A DNA stretch of 64,000 nt from Desulfuribacillus alkaliarsenatis (GCF_001730225.1 NZ_MIJE01000001.1:248001-312000), one strand, 5' to 3'; counted from the first letter of the stretch, positions 16,928 through 27,257 are shown. Program-made: numbers and translations. The notes: generated from the sequence alone by a model not told the origin.

Positions 16928-17491
16928 ATGAGTTTTATTACAATCTTTTTAATAGCAGTGGCCTTAGGAATTGATGCCTTTTCTGTATGTGTAGGAATTG
17001 GCTTGTGTGGTATACGCAGACGTCAAATATATATAATATCGATAACTGTTGGTATTTTTCACGTACTTGCACCACTAATCGGAATGCTTCTGGGTCATTT
17101 GGTTGGGGAATTTATCGGGACAATGGCTAATGTTTTTGGAGCTATAGTTTTGCTCGTCATTGGTGGGTATTATATAATCGCCTTTGTTAGGGATAGAATC
17201 AGGGGAGAAACTGGTGAGTGTGCCGTAGATATGTCACTATTAGCAAAACCCCTTGGTGTGGTGATTCTAGCGGCAAGTGTCTCCTTTGATGCATTAGCCG
17301 TAGGATTTGGTCTAGGAGCATTAGGTATGAATGTATTTGCGTCAGTACTTATTATTGGTGTCGTTGCAGGGCTTATGACTTTTGCTGGCCTTATTCTTGG
17401 TAAACGTTTAGGGAATATTATAGGAAATAAAGCGGAGTTAATTGGAGGTATTCTTCTAGTAGGAATTGCTATGTATCTATTAGTATGGTAG
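16928..17491 (+). CDS. mntP: Putative manganese efflux pump MntP
   Basis: Integral membrane exporter that protects against excess Mn(II). The 187-residue length from ATG 16928 matches the family. Two homologous halves are visible, each with the signature Asp in a membrane helix: VALGIDAFSVCVGIG and ASVSFDALAVGFGLG. An upstream in-frame ATG at 16862 would add 22 residues, but AGGAGG at 16917-16922 stands 5 bases before 16928, so the shorter form is right. Confidence 0.92.
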   Translation: MSFITIFLIAVALGIDAFSVCVGIGLCGIRRRQIYIISITVGIFHVLAPLIGMLLGHLVGEFIGTMANVFGAIVLLVIGGYYIIAFVRDRIRGETGECAVDMSLLAKPLGVVILAASVSFDALAVGFGLGALGMNVFASVLIIGVVAGLMTFAGLILGKRLGNIIGNKAELIGGILLVGIAMYLLVW

Positions 17492-17559
17492 CTACAAGCT
17501 TAGTAGTTGAAATAGCGTAAATATACAATTAGAAACCGTGATTAAGGAGGGGTTCGACT

Positions 17560-18228
17560 ATGCATAAGACAAGCATATTTTTCGCAGTTGTTCTCGTTAT
17601 TGTTCTTGTTATAGCTATCAGCATTTACTCGTTTGAAGCACAGCCAGACCCACTTGAACCAAGGGAACTAGAGAACGGCCTAGAGCAAGCTATTGAGTTC
17701 ATGGAAAAAAGGTATTACCCTAGTGCAATTGAGGAGCTAGATACAATCATTGCCCAAGAGCCAGATAATGCTGAGGCATATTTCTATAGAGGTAGGTCAT
17801 ACCAGGAGATAAATGACTTTCAGAATGCAATTGCCGATTTCCAACGGGCAACGGAGTTAAATCCAGCTGATGCTGAAACATTTTTCCAAAAAAGTACAAC
17901 CTATATGCGTATGGGTGAGTTTGACCACTCGACAGAGGCGTTAAATCGTGCGATTGAAATAGATAATGAATATGTATTTGTTTACTTTAATCGTGGAAAT
18001 GCATATTTTCGTATGGGTCAATACCGTGAAGCTGCCAATGAATACTCGACAGTAGTTGCCTATAACCCTGAACATGCTAATGCCTACTACCAAAGAGGTT
18101 TAGCTTATATTGAGTTAGGCGAATTAGCCGATGCAACTGCAGATTTCCAACAGATTATAGACCTAAATCCAAGTGAACAGCTTGTAAATGATGCTCAGCT
18201 TCAACTGAATATGATTTCAAAAAATTAA
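17560..18228 (+). CDS. Membrane-anchored TPR protein
   Basis: Protein of 222 residues with an N-terminal signal anchor (IFFAVVLVIVLVIAISIYSF) and then four to five tetratricopeptide repeats, for example NAEAYFYRGRSYQEINDFQNAI, AETFFQKSTTYMRMGEFDHS and YVFVYFNRGNAYFRMGQYREA (shown here as separate blocks). It is a scaffold outside the membrane, with partners unknown. AAGGAGGGG provides an excellent ribosome binding site. It lies between mntP and the SpoIIB-like gene. Confidence 0.85.
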   Translation: MHKTSIFFAVVLVIVLVIAISIYSFEAQPDPLEPRELENGLEQAIEFMEKRYYPSAIEELDTIIAQEPDNAEAYFYRGRSYQEINDFQNAIADFQRATELNPADAETFFQKSTTYMRMGEFDHSTEALNRAIEIDNEYVFVYFNRGNAYFRMGQYREAANEYSTVVAYNPEHANAYYQRGLAYIELGELADATADFQQIIDLNPSEQLVNDAQLQLNMISKN

Positions 18229-18243
18229 TAGTTCTAAAAAACG

Positions 18244-18327
18244 ATCTCCCTTCATATATATAAGTAGTAGACATGTATATAAGCAGTAGACATGTGAGTA
18301 AGCAGTAGACAAGCTGTGGAGGGAGAT
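18244..18327 (+). repeat. Three 19-bp tandem repeats inside a hairpin that covers a ribosome binding site
   Basis: Three consecutive 19-base copies at 18257-18275, 18276-18294 and 18295-18313 share the core TAAGCAGTAGACA (first copy TAAGTAGTAGACA). They are bracketed by ATCTCCCT (18244-18251) and AGGGAGAT (18320-18327), an 8-base inverted repeat. The right arm contains the ribosome binding site of the SpoIIB-like gene. The RNA could fold so that translation of that gene is hindered. Confidence 0.7.
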
Positions 18328-18331
18328 TAAT

Positions 18332-19246
18332 ATGAATCTTAAACAAAAACTACTTCCCTATGTATTTGCAACCCTATTAGCTAGTGGCTGTGGTATATTG
18401 TTAGGGATGTTTTTTCTATCTATATTTACTGGACAAGCAAATACTGAAATAAATCCTGAATTACCACAAGTTGTACAAGCTTCAACATTAGCTGCAATGT
18501 ACGAAAATCAGGAGAACATCTTAGAAGATAGTAATAACTTAGAAGGTAGCAACAACTTAAATAATAGCAATAACGCAGATGACAACAATAGCTTAGATAG
18601 TAACCTAGAAAGCGCTGGACAAGCTGTAGAAAAGCTTATAGAACGAGCAATTACTTTTCATGAAATGAAGTGGAGCTTTATTCAGGCTGGTGTCTTTAAT
18701 AAACCAGATTATGCTGCTCCGATAATTAGTACATTTCGCAATCATAATATTAGAATTCAAATGCTAGACAGCCAGCCTGCGCGGGCCATGGCTGCTGGGT
18801 TTTTAGACTGGAATATGACTAATAGTGTATCACGCCAGCTTAGCTTTATTGATGTAGAACTATATAACCGTGAACTTAATATGACGTTTGAAACAATTAT
18901 ATTAGATTTGCCTGAAGCAGATGCAGCAGTTTATGAAGAGCAATTAAATAATCAGATTCTAGACTATTTAGAGCAACTACAAGGGACTAGCTACGACTGG
19001 ATTAATGGTAAGGGTGATTTTACCAGTACGCAGGCTCTAGTTAGCAAACAAAAAGAGCTGCTAGAAACAATCGAGCAGCTACGCTCCTACGGTGCCAACA
19101 ATCAAGATAAGACGCTGCTTTTTTGGACTGCTGAACTTATAAAGCTAGAAGGAGTAATTTCTGGTTCACGCTCTGAAAATAGTCAGCTAGGCTGGGTATT
19201 ACAAGAGCATTTGTTAGTGCTTCTAAGTAAATGTAAGGTTTACTAA
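18332..19246 (+). CDS. SpoIIB-like SPOR-domain membrane protein
   Basis: Protein of 304 residues: N-terminal membrane segment (LLPYVFATLLASGCGILLGMFFL), an Asn/Ser-rich linker (about residues 62-90), a SPOR-like motif KWSFIQAGVFNKPDYAAPII near residue 110 and a helical tail. Bacillus subtilis spoIIB, a septum-localised SPOR protein used in engulfment, lies directly before maf-radC-mreB, exactly this position. The C-terminal half is organised like the 15365-16813 protein. Sequence identity to SpoIIB cannot be judged here, so the name rests on domain and position. Confidence 0.6.
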   Translation: MNLKQKLLPYVFATLLASGCGILLGMFFLSIFTGQANTEINPELPQVVQASTLAAMYENQENILEDSNNLEGSNNLNNSNNADDNNSLDSNLESAGQAVEKLIERAITFHEMKWSFIQAGVFNKPDYAAPIISTFRNHNIRIQMLDSQPARAMAAGFLDWNMTNSVSRQLSFIDVELYNRELNMTFETIILDLPEADAAVYEEQLNNQILDYLEQLQGTSYDWINGKGDFTSTQALVSKQKELLETIEQLRSYGANNQDKTLLFWTAELIKLEGVISGSRSENSQLGWVLQEHLLVLLSKCKVY

Positions 19247-19328
19247 AAACTTACTAAGTGTTCTAACTAGTGCAACATTGATTTTAAATAGGACTATTTC
19301 ATTGTTGTAGACAAGCGTTGCTTCTGTT

Positions 19329-19370
19329 ACACTATCTATGTTACAAGCGTAGCAATAGGTAGTGTTTTTT
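19329..19370 (+). terminator. Rho-independent terminator after the SpoIIB-like gene
   Basis: A long hairpin (ACACTATCTATGTTAC pairing with GTAGCAATAGGTAGTGT around AAGC) is followed by six T. Confidence 0.9.
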
Positions 19371-19433
19371 ATGTTGGGTTTATAACGTTTTCACAGTTTG
19401 TTTCACAGTTTATACGGTGGGGAGAGAAGTTCA

Positions 19434-19682
19434 ATGGCAAGAGCCACACCATCTAAAGCAATCCTAGTTATTTTACTATTAATAGGCTTGCTGTTGGGAA
19501 GTATTATTGGAGACATTTTAGGCAAACTAGGAGTACCTTATGTTTTTGAATCGAAGGAAATTCGTTGGAGTCCAGCTGGAGATTTATTAATTTTAGTCTG
19601 GGACATTGATATCATACTAAGTATCAATCTTGCCAGTGCCATTGGATTAGGAATTGCTTTTTGGATTTACCGTAGATTATAA
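19434..19682 (+). CDS. DUF4321 small membrane protein
   Basis: Two-helix membrane protein of 82 residues: ILVILLLIGLLLGSIIGDIL near the N-terminus, then a short loop with PYVFESKEIRWSPAGDLLIL, and a second helix ending in WIYRRL. DUF4321 proteins commonly sit beside maf, radC and mreB in Firmicutes, and the match in both sequence pattern and place is good. ATG 19434 is chosen over an upstream in-frame start because GGGGAGAG stands at about 19419-19426. Its function is unknown. Confidence 0.75.
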   Translation: MARATPSKAILVILLLIGLLLGSIIGDILGKLGVPYVFESKEIRWSPAGDLLILVWDIDIILSINLASAIGLGIAFWIYRRL

Positions 19683-19728
19683 TAGATATAAATAGGGAAA
19701 ATACTCCAAATTAAGAAGGGATTCATAA

Positions 19729-20319
19729 ATGCAAAGTCGAATAATATTAGCATCCCAGTCTCCAAGACGTAAGGAATTGTTAGCGGGGTTGGGTTTGTCT
19801 TTTATAGTGAAGGTCAGTGCTGTTGATGAAGATCAAGCTACACGTGACGCTAGTACTTTAACTCCAGCGGAGCTTGCACAAAGGCTTAGTGCATTGAAGG
19901 CGGAAGCAGTAGCGGCACACTTGTCCGAAGGAATTGTTATCGGGGCAGATACTATTGTTGTCCTTGGTGAAGAAATCCTAGGTAAGCCTATGGACGCTAA
20001 TGATGCAGAGGGGATGCTTCGCAAGCTATCTGGCAAGACACACCTCGTGATATCTGGTGTTACAGTAATTGACGCACAGACTAAGGAGCAGAAATCAATC
20101 TATGAGCTTACAGAGGTTGATTTTAAAGAGATTACTGACGAAGAAATGGCTGCATATTTAGTTAAGGCTAATTATTTGGACAAGGCAGGCAGCTATGCCG
20201 TGCAAGAGCATGGCGCTCTGTTTGTCAAAGGGATTCGTGGCTGCTTTTTTAATGTTGTTGGTCTGCCGCTTTTTAAAACAGCGGAGCTTTTACAGGTGTT
20301 TGATGTGAAAATATTATAA
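19729..20319 (+). CDS. maf: Maf family nucleoside triphosphate pyrophosphatase
   Basis: House-cleaning pyrophosphatase acting on modified or non-canonical nucleotides, historically called a septum formation inhibitor. The N-terminal ILASQSPRRKELL motif, the GADTIVVLGEEILGKP block and the ELTEVDFKEIT segment are all family signatures; the length of 196 residues is normal. It opens the conserved maf-radC-mreBCD run. Confidence 0.96.
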   Translation: MQSRIILASQSPRRKELLAGLGLSFIVKVSAVDEDQATRDASTLTPAELAQRLSALKAEAVAAHLSEGIVIGADTIVVLGEEILGKPMDANDAEGMLRKLSGKTHLVISGVTVIDAQTKEQKSIYELTEVDFKEITDEEMAAYLVKANYLDKAGSYAVQEHGALFVKGIRGCFFNVVGLPLFKTAELLQVFDVKIL

Positions 20320-20350
20320 TTTTATATTATAATGGTAGGAGGTTTCCCAA

Positions 20351-21052
20351 ATGGAGAAATCGGTTGTTAAGGAAACATGTATGATTCGAGACCTACCAGC
20401 AGAAGAACGACCACGAGAGCGAATGATGCATTATGGACCAAGTAGTATGTCTAATACGGATTTATTAGCAATTATTCTGCGCACAGGCTCTAATAAGCTA
20501 CCTGTACAAAGGCTTTCTGAGCAGGTACTTACCCATTTTGAAGGGCTGCACGGTATAGTGAACTCTACCATTGAGGAAATCACTGCTATTAAAGGTATTG
20601 GTACTGCGAAGGCGGTACAAATTATGGCGGCGATTGAACTTGGTCGTCGGATTGCTAGACAAAAGCGCAGCGCAATTTTCATCATTAAGGGGCCTGAAGA
20701 TGTAGCTGATTATATGATGGACGAGCTCCGTCATTTGAAGCAAGAGGTCTTTGTATGTATCTACTTAAATACGAAGAACCAGGTTATCGGTCATGAAAGA
20801 ATTACAATGGGTAGTCTAAATTCATCAATTGTTCATCCGCGGGAGATCTTTAAAGGTGCTTTAAAGCGTAGCAGTGCTTCTCTAATTTGTGTACATAATC
20901 ATCCAAGTGGTGACCCAAATCCCAGCAGGGAAGACATTGTGGTCACAAAAAGATTAGTAGAAGCAGGAGAGATTCTTGGAATTGATGTTTTAGACCATAT
21001 AATCATTGGAGACAATACCTATTATAGTCTAAAAGAAAAAGGGCATATGTAA
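20351..21052 (+). CDS. radC: RadC family JAMM-domain protein
   Basis: Protein of 233 residues with the N-terminal helix-hairpin-helix-like part (IKGIGTAKAVQIMAAIELGRR) and a C-terminal JAMM metalloprotease-like domain, HNHPSGDPNPSRED, that supplies H182, H184, S192 and D195. A role in DNA repair was proposed from an old genetic name but is not well supported; the biochemical activity is unknown. A strong GGTAGGAGG site precedes the start. Confidence 0.95.
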   Translation: MEKSVVKETCMIRDLPAEERPRERMMHYGPSSMSNTDLLAIILRTGSNKLPVQRLSEQVLTHFEGLHGIVNSTIEEITAIKGIGTAKAVQIMAAIELGRRIARQKRSAIFIIKGPEDVADYMMDELRHLKQEVFVCIYLNTKNQVIGHERITMGSLNSSIVHPREIFKGALKRSSASLICVHNHPSGDPNPSREDIVVTKRLVEAGEILGIDVLDHIIIGDNTYYSLKEKGHM

Positions 21053-21087
21053 CTACAGCAGGGATTTTGAAGGGAGATAATAAATAA

Positions 21088-22116
<1,029 letters not shown>

Positions 22117-22134
22117 ATAGTTGGGGTGTAGAGA

Positions 22135-23043
22135 TTGGAGAACTGGTTTGGACAGCGCCGCTGGATGATTATCTTTATTGCCATCATTGTCTTGGCATTG
22201 GTGATGAGTCTTACGGTTAAGGGGCGAGAGGAAGTCACATTACCCGAAAAAATTATATTAGATACATCAGCGTTTATTCAAAAAATGATATATAAGCCCG
22301 CTAATTATGTAGCGGGCTTATATGACGATATACGTAGGATAAATAACCTGTATGAAGAAAACCATGCACTTCGAAATACGTTAAACAGCATGGCTTTCAT
22401 TCAAGCGGAGTTAAAGATTGTTAATGATGAGAACGAGCGGCTTCGTAAGCTACTAGATTTAGAGGAATCAATTCGTGATTACGATCTAGTGGCAGCGAAT
22501 GTTGTTGGACGAAGCCCGGCACGCTGGGATAACCTAATTACAATCGACCGTGGAAGCGCCCACGGGATTGAACGTAATATGGCGGTCATTAATCAAGAGG
22601 GGCTAATTGGTAGGGTATATACGGTATCTAATTACAGTGCTAAGGTGCTGTTAATTACTGATAGTAGCGCTCCCTCTGGTATTTCCGCTGTCATCCTTGG
22701 TAAGGACGAGAGTTTTGGGGTAATTGAAGAATATCTACCTGAGCATGGATTTTTACAAATGAGTATGATTCGCCCTGATGTCCAGCTTGAGCGTGGCGAT
22801 TTAGTCGTTACATCAGGACTAGGTGAAGTATTTCCAAAAGGGCTAGTAATTGGTACTGTTGAGGCAGGACGGAGAACGGAAGGTGGACTGACCCAGAGTG
22901 TCTTTGTCAAACCAGCTGTTTCTACCCATTCATTAAATGAGGTTATGGTAATTAGACAAACACTAGTGATTGATGATTCATTTAATGATACAATAGATAG
23001 GATAGAGGATGAACAGACTGTAGGTGAAGGGACGGAATCGTAG
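22135..23043 (+). CDS. mreC: Rod shape-determining protein MreC
   Basis: Bitopic protein that bridges MreB/MreD with the penicillin-binding protein outside. It has one membrane helix (RRWMIIFIAIIVLALVMSL), a coiled coil around residues 65-105, and the double beta-barrel domain (ANVVGRSPARWDNLITIDRG). The start is TTG, with GGGGTG a few bases upstream; 302 residues. The stop overlaps the GTG of mreD by one base. Confidence 0.96.
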   Translation: MENWFGQRRWMIIFIAIIVLALVMSLTVKGREEVTLPEKIILDTSAFIQKMIYKPANYVAGLYDDIRRINNLYEENHALRNTLNSMAFIQAELKIVNDENERLRKLLDLEESIRDYDLVAANVVGRSPARWDNLITIDRGSAHGIERNMAVINQEGLIGRVYTVSNYSAKVLLITDSSAPSGISAVILGKDESFGVIEEYLPEHGFLQMSMIRPDVQLERGDLVVTSGLGEVFPKGLVIGTVEAGRRTEGGLTQSVFVKPAVSTHSLNEVMVIRQTLVIDDSFNDTIDRIEDEQTVGEGTES

Positions 23044-23564
23044 TGTATTATTTACTAAGTGGAGCTATAATGCTGTTAGTAATATTTCTCCAAGCTACCC
23101 TCCTGTCTATTTTCTTTCCTATGGTGACACCAGTAAATCATTTTGTTGTGCCTAATCTAGCAATAATTGTGCTAATGTTTTTGTGTATATTTCGCGAGGA
23201 TAAGAATATTGTACTGTTTGCATTTGTGATTGGCTTGTTAAAGGATATTATATTTGGTACTTATATAGGGCTTTATGCATTTACCTATGGATTCATTGCT
23301 TATTGGGCGAATATTACCTTTAGGTTGTTTATTGATAAGAGTATTATAGTTTTTGTCATATCAGTCTTACTGGGTATATTATCATTTGAATTTATTATAT
23401 GGGGTATAAACTCCATGTTTGGTCTGATTGACTTGTCGATTGGTCAATCCTTTGACCGCTACTTTTGGGGAAGTGTGTTATTAAGTTCTGGCGTAGCAGC
23501 CATAGTCTATCAACCAGTTATAACATTACTAGAAAGGCGAGGGGTTATTTTTAATGAAGAATGA
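23043..23564 (+). CDS. mreD: Rod shape-determining protein MreD
   Basis: Small polytopic membrane protein (173 residues, about five helices) of the elongasome. The family shows little sequence identity, but FLKDIIFG-like GLLKDIIFGTYIGLYAF, the position between mreC and mrdA, and the one-base overlap with mreC make the call safe. The start is GTG. Confidence 0.93.
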   Translation: MYYLLSGAIMLLVIFLQATLLSIFFPMVTPVNHFVVPNLAIIVLMFLCIFREDKNIVLFAFVIGLLKDIIFGTYIGLYAFTYGFIAYWANITFRLFIDKSIIVFVISVLLGILSFEFIIWGINSMFGLIDLSIGQSFDRYFWGSVLLSSGVAAIVYQPVITLLERRGVIFNEE

Positions 23565-25488
23565 AGAGTCCCATGTTCCCCGTAGGCTGAATCTGTTATT
23601 TTTTATTGTATTTATCTTTTTCACTATATTGCTATTAAGGTTAGCGGGTGTGCAATTAGTAAAGGGCGAAGAGTATCTGATGCAGTCCGAGAGCAACAGT
23701 ACAACGACCCTTTCGATGCCAGCACCCCGCGGTTGGATGATGGACCGTAACGGTGAACTACTGGTGTCTAATCGACCAGCATTTGTTGTAACTTTTACAG
23801 AGGTACCTAATGTCCTTGTCGATTACGAAGGAATTGCTGCTAGGCTTGAGACAGTATTAGATTTGCCGCAGGAGGATATTCTTCGTGCCATGGACTATAA
23901 GGCACCACGTAGGTTGCCAAGATATTTACCGAGACAGTTAAAAACAGACGTTGATCAAACGGTAGTTGCTTATATCACTGAGCACAAGGACGAGCTGCCA
24001 GGTGTCAATGTTGTTGTAGAACCAATCCGTGAATATCGCTATGGTAATTTAGCTGTACATGCTATTGGATATATAAGCCCGATTCCAGAGCATCAGAGGG
24101 ATTTCTATCGAGACATGGGCTATCGTCTTGATGAAAAGGTCGGTATTGATGGTTTGGAAAAGCAGTACGAGGAATTCCTACGTGGTACAGCAGGTCAGCG
24201 AGTGGTTGAGGTTAATCGTTTTTCACAGCCGATTCGCGAGCTTAGTATGGAAGCACCAGTTAGGGGTGCAGATTTAACCCTAACAATCGATAAACGCCTG
24301 CAGGAAGCTTCGCAAAAGATTATTGAGGAACAGCTAGAAATCCTTAGGACACGTGAACGTGACCCAATTCCAGACGTTAAAGAAGCCGTTGCTGTGGCAA
24401 TGAATCCGATTACTGGAGAAATTCTAGCGATGGCGAGCTATCCAAGCTACGATCCAAATGTGTTTACAAAACGTCCGTTATCCCAGGAAACAGTCGATTA
24501 TTTATTTACTTCAGAGGGTAATCTGCCGCTTTTAAACCGTGCTGTTGATGCAGCCTATGAACCAGGCTCGACGGTGAAAATGGCTACAACACTGATGGGG
24601 CTCCAAGAAGGGGTCATTAATGCAAATACACAAATTTTTGATAATGGTTCATTGTATATTGGCAACTGGAGCCGCCCATTTAGAAGCTGGGCCTGGCATC
24701 GTGGCGGACACGGCTGGAACGATCCAAAGCAAGCTATTCAAGTATCGAACAACGTATATATGTACCAAATAGCCCTATGGATTAGTGGATATCCAAATTC
24801 CCAGCATATGAACTGGAGTCGTGTGCGTAATGCACCGCCGACCTTAAGGGAGAGCTTAAAATCTGATTGGCAGCGAAATCGTGATTTACACCCTGCAATT
24901 GATACCTTTAAGGAGTATTTCGCAATGTTTGGCCTTGGTGTAAAGACTGGCATAGATCTACCGAAGGATAGTTCAGGTTGGCCGATGAATGTTAATGAAA
25001 TCGGTGAACTGGCTTTTACGGCTATTGGTCAGAATATGACCTTAACGGCAATGCAGCTAGCACAATATACCAGCACAATCGCTAATGGCGGTGAACGCTT
25101 AGCTCCTTATTTAGTGAAAGAAGTTACAGATAATAGGGGTAGAACATTGCTAGAGCGGGATAAAGACGTGCTCAATGTTGTAGATATTGACCCTCAGCAT
25201 ATTAGAGTAATGCAGGAAGGAATGCTGATGGTAACAATGCCGGGAGGAACTGCGTATAACACTTTCCTAGGCTTTCCAGAGTCTGTGGCAGCGAAAACTG
25301 GTACTGCTCAGACTGGTGTGGAGGGGAGAACAAATGCGACTTTCGTCGGATATGCTCCATATGAAAATCCAGAGATTGCAGTTTCGGTAATTGTACCAAA
25401 TGGCGGTGGAGGTTCTGATACAAGCGGTATGATAGCCCGTAGAATCCTTGAAGAGTATTTCCACTTACAAAATATAGATATTGAATAA
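23554..25488 (+). CDS. mrdA: Penicillin-binding protein 2 (elongation transpeptidase)
   Basis: Class B transpeptidase that crosslinks lateral-wall peptidoglycan with RodA. It has an N-terminal membrane anchor (about residues 12-32), a dimerisation domain, and the catalytic domain with S339-T-V-K in EPGSTVKMAT, an SxN motif in QVSNNVYMY, and K581-T-G in AAKTGTAQTG. 644 residues is normal. It overlaps mreD by 11 bases. The order mreBCD-mrdA-minCD is common in Gram-positive and Gram-negative bacteria, although B. subtilis itself lacks mrdA here. Confidence 0.95.
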   Translation: MKNEESHVPRRLNLLFFIVFIFFTILLLRLAGVQLVKGEEYLMQSESNSTTTLSMPAPRGWMMDRNGELLVSNRPAFVVTFTEVPNVLVDYEGIAARLETVLDLPQEDILRAMDYKAPRRLPRYLPRQLKTDVDQTVVAYITEHKDELPGVNVVVEPIREYRYGNLAVHAIGYISPIPEHQRDFYRDMGYRLDEKVGIDGLEKQYEEFLRGTAGQRVVEVNRFSQPIRELSMEAPVRGADLTLTIDKRLQEASQKIIEEQLEILRTRERDPIPDVKEAVAVAMNPITGEILAMASYPSYDPNVFTKRPLSQETVDYLFTSEGNLPLLNRAVDAAYEPGSTVKMATTLMGLQEGVINANTQIFDNGSLYIGNWSRPFRSWAWHRGGHGWNDPKQAIQVSNNVYMYQIALWISGYPNSQHMNWSRVRNAPPTLRESLKSDWQRNRDLHPAIDTFKEYFAMFGLGVKTGIDLPKDSSGWPMNVNEIGELAFTAIGQNMTLTAMQLAQYTSTIANGGERLAPYLVKEVTDNRGRTLLERDKDVLNVVDIDPQHIRVMQEGMLMVTMPGGTAYNTFLGFPESVAAKTGTAQTGVEGRTNATFVGYAPYENPEIAVSVIVPNGGGGSDTSGMIARRILEEYFHLQNIDIE

Positions 25489-25494
25489 AGTTAT

Positions 25495-25532
25495 GCCCCC
25501 TATGGAAAGCTGAATTTTCATAAGGGGTTTTT
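25495..25532 (+). terminator. Rho-independent terminator after mrdA
   Basis: CCCC and GGGG flank a paired TATGGAAA/TTTTCATA stem, followed by five T. Confidence 0.88.
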
Positions 25533-25716
25533 GTTTATATATAAAGTACGAGAAATTTGTCAGATTGAGAAATAAAAAATAGGTCAATTTACTGGCAGGA
25601 GAAATTGAGTCAGTTATCGAATAAGGAAATACATTAGAAAATTAGAATAGAAATATAGAATAGAATATGAGAAAAATACGTTTTGTTACTTTTATACTGT
25701 GGAAGGGAAGTTCTTA

Positions 25717-26448
25717 ATGACGGAGAAAGAATTGCAGCCCAAAAAGAGTCTAGTAACAATCAAAGGTAGTAATGAAGGACTGGCATTTATTTTAAATGAT
25801 CAAGAGCCCTTTTCCCATGTAGCAGATGAGCTAAAGCAGAAGGTGCGTAGAGAATTGAGTACTTTACTTACCGGTCCAATGGTTCGTATTAAGATTGATT
25901 GTGGTAGACGTGAATTAGATGAAAAACAACGCAAGCTATTAGAGGAGATTATATCCCTTAAGGAGAATTTAATATTAACAAGAATTAAATCTAGTACGAC
26001 TGAGCCTGTGGTAGCAAATGCTGACAAGACTAATGGACAAGATGCTAGTACTGACACAAATACACAGACAACGGAACAATCAGTGGTACATTTAATCGAC
26101 GAGAACACAGCGAGAATCTATCGTGGTACCGTCCGCTCTGGGCAAGTCCTCGAGCATGACGGCAACCTGGTTATCTTTGGGGATGTGAATGCAGGGGCTA
26201 AGGTACTGGCCACAGGAGATATCTTAGTTATGGGCAGAATACTAGGCGGATCTGTACATGCAGGCTCTAAGGGAGACAAGCAGCGGGTTATATCTGCAGG
26301 TGCATGGGGTAATGCGCAGGTACGGATTGCAGATTGCATTGGTAAGACGCAGGCGGGCGATTTTAAAGCACAAACTACTTGTGTAACCACTGCCTATTTT
26401 GACGAATATAGAATTCAGTTTAAACACAAAAAACCAGCAATGATTTAA
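25717..26448 (+). CDS. minC: Septum site-determining protein MinC
   Basis: FtsZ polymerisation inhibitor. The N-terminal domain covers residues 1-90. The C-terminal beta-helix domain (YRGTVRSGQVLEHDGNLVIFGDVNAGA, written here as one family signature in parts: RSGQ, GNLVIFGDVN, GDILVMGRILG) binds MinD. I prefer ATG 25717 (243 residues), since GGAAGGGAAG at 25701-25710 is its ribosome binding site; an in-frame GTG at 25699 overlaps it. The linker near residues 90-120 is Thr/Asp-rich. No minE is present, as in other Gram-positive bacteria. Confidence 0.95.
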   Translation: MTEKELQPKKSLVTIKGSNEGLAFILNDQEPFSHVADELKQKVRRELSTLLTGPMVRIKIDCGRRELDEKQRKLLEEIISLKENLILTRIKSSTTEPVVANADKTNGQDASTDTNTQTTEQSVVHLIDENTARIYRGTVRSGQVLEHDGNLVIFGDVNAGAKVLATGDILVMGRILGGSVHAGSKGDKQRVISAGAWGNAQVRIADCIGKTQAGDFKAQTTCVTTAYFDEYRIQFKHKKPAMI

Positions 26449-26465
26449 TATAGGGAGTGAATTAG

Positions 26466-27257
26466 ATGGGTGAAGCAATTGTTATAACTTCTGGTAAGGG
26501 CGGAGTTGGTAAAACAACGACCTCTGCTAATGTTGGCTCAGCACTAGCTATACTGGGCAAACGGGTTTGTTTAGTAGATACAGATATAGGGTTAAGGAAC
26601 TTAGATGTTGCCCTCGGTTTAGAAAATAGAATTATCTATGATATTGTTGATGTGGCTGAGGGGAATTGTAAGCTAAAGCAAGCTATTATTAAAGATAAGC
26701 GCTTTGAAAGCTTATATTTACTAGCTGCCTCACAGACGAAGGACAAAAACGCTTTAGAAGAAGAGGCTGTTCGAGAAATTATTGCACAGCTTAAGGAAGA
26801 TTTCGACTATGTGATTATTGACTGTCCTGCTGGGATTGAGAAGGGCTTCCAGAATGCTGTTGCAGGGGCTGATCGCGCAATTATTATTGTGACACCTGAT
26901 GCTACGGCCGTGCGAGATGCCGATAGGGTGATTGGTTTATTAGAAAAGCAAGCAATGAAGCGCATGGACTTAATTGTTAACCGTGCCAATTCGCGACTGA
27001 TGTCTGAAGAGGATATGCTAGATATCGATGAAATCGTAAGTATATTGGCTGTAGAGCTAATTGGGGTAGTTCCTGATGATGATAATATTCTACGTGCTAA
27101 CAACAAGGGTGAGCCAGTTGCCATTCAAACTGAACCACTAGCATCAAAGGCATATCGTAATATCGCTAAACGTATCACTGGTCAGACAGTACCACTGTTA
27201 GACATTCGTCAGAAAAACGATAGCTTTTTGGCAAAGCTTAAGAAACTATTTAAGTAG
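26466..27257 (+). CDS. minD: Septum site-determining ATPase MinD
   Basis: Membrane-associated ParA-type ATPase that recruits MinC to poles. It has the deviant Walker A motif KGGVGKTT (residues 11-18), DTDIGLRNLDVALGLENR switch I, DYVIIDCPAGIE Walker B, and a C-terminal amphipathic helix ending SFLAKLKKLFK for membrane binding. 263 residues. It follows minC by 17 bases. Confidence 0.98.
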   Translation: MGEAIVITSGKGGVGKTTTSANVGSALAILGKRVCLVDTDIGLRNLDVALGLENRIIYDIVDVAEGNCKLKQAIIKDKRFESLYLLAASQTKDKNALEEEAVREIIAQLKEDFDYVIIDCPAGIEKGFQNAVAGADRAIIIVTPDATAVRDADRVIGLLEKQAMKRMDLIVNRANSRLMSEEDMLDIDEIVSILAVELIGVVPDDDNILRANNKGEPVAIQTEPLASKAYRNIAKRITGQTVPLLDIRQKNDSFLAKLKKLFK

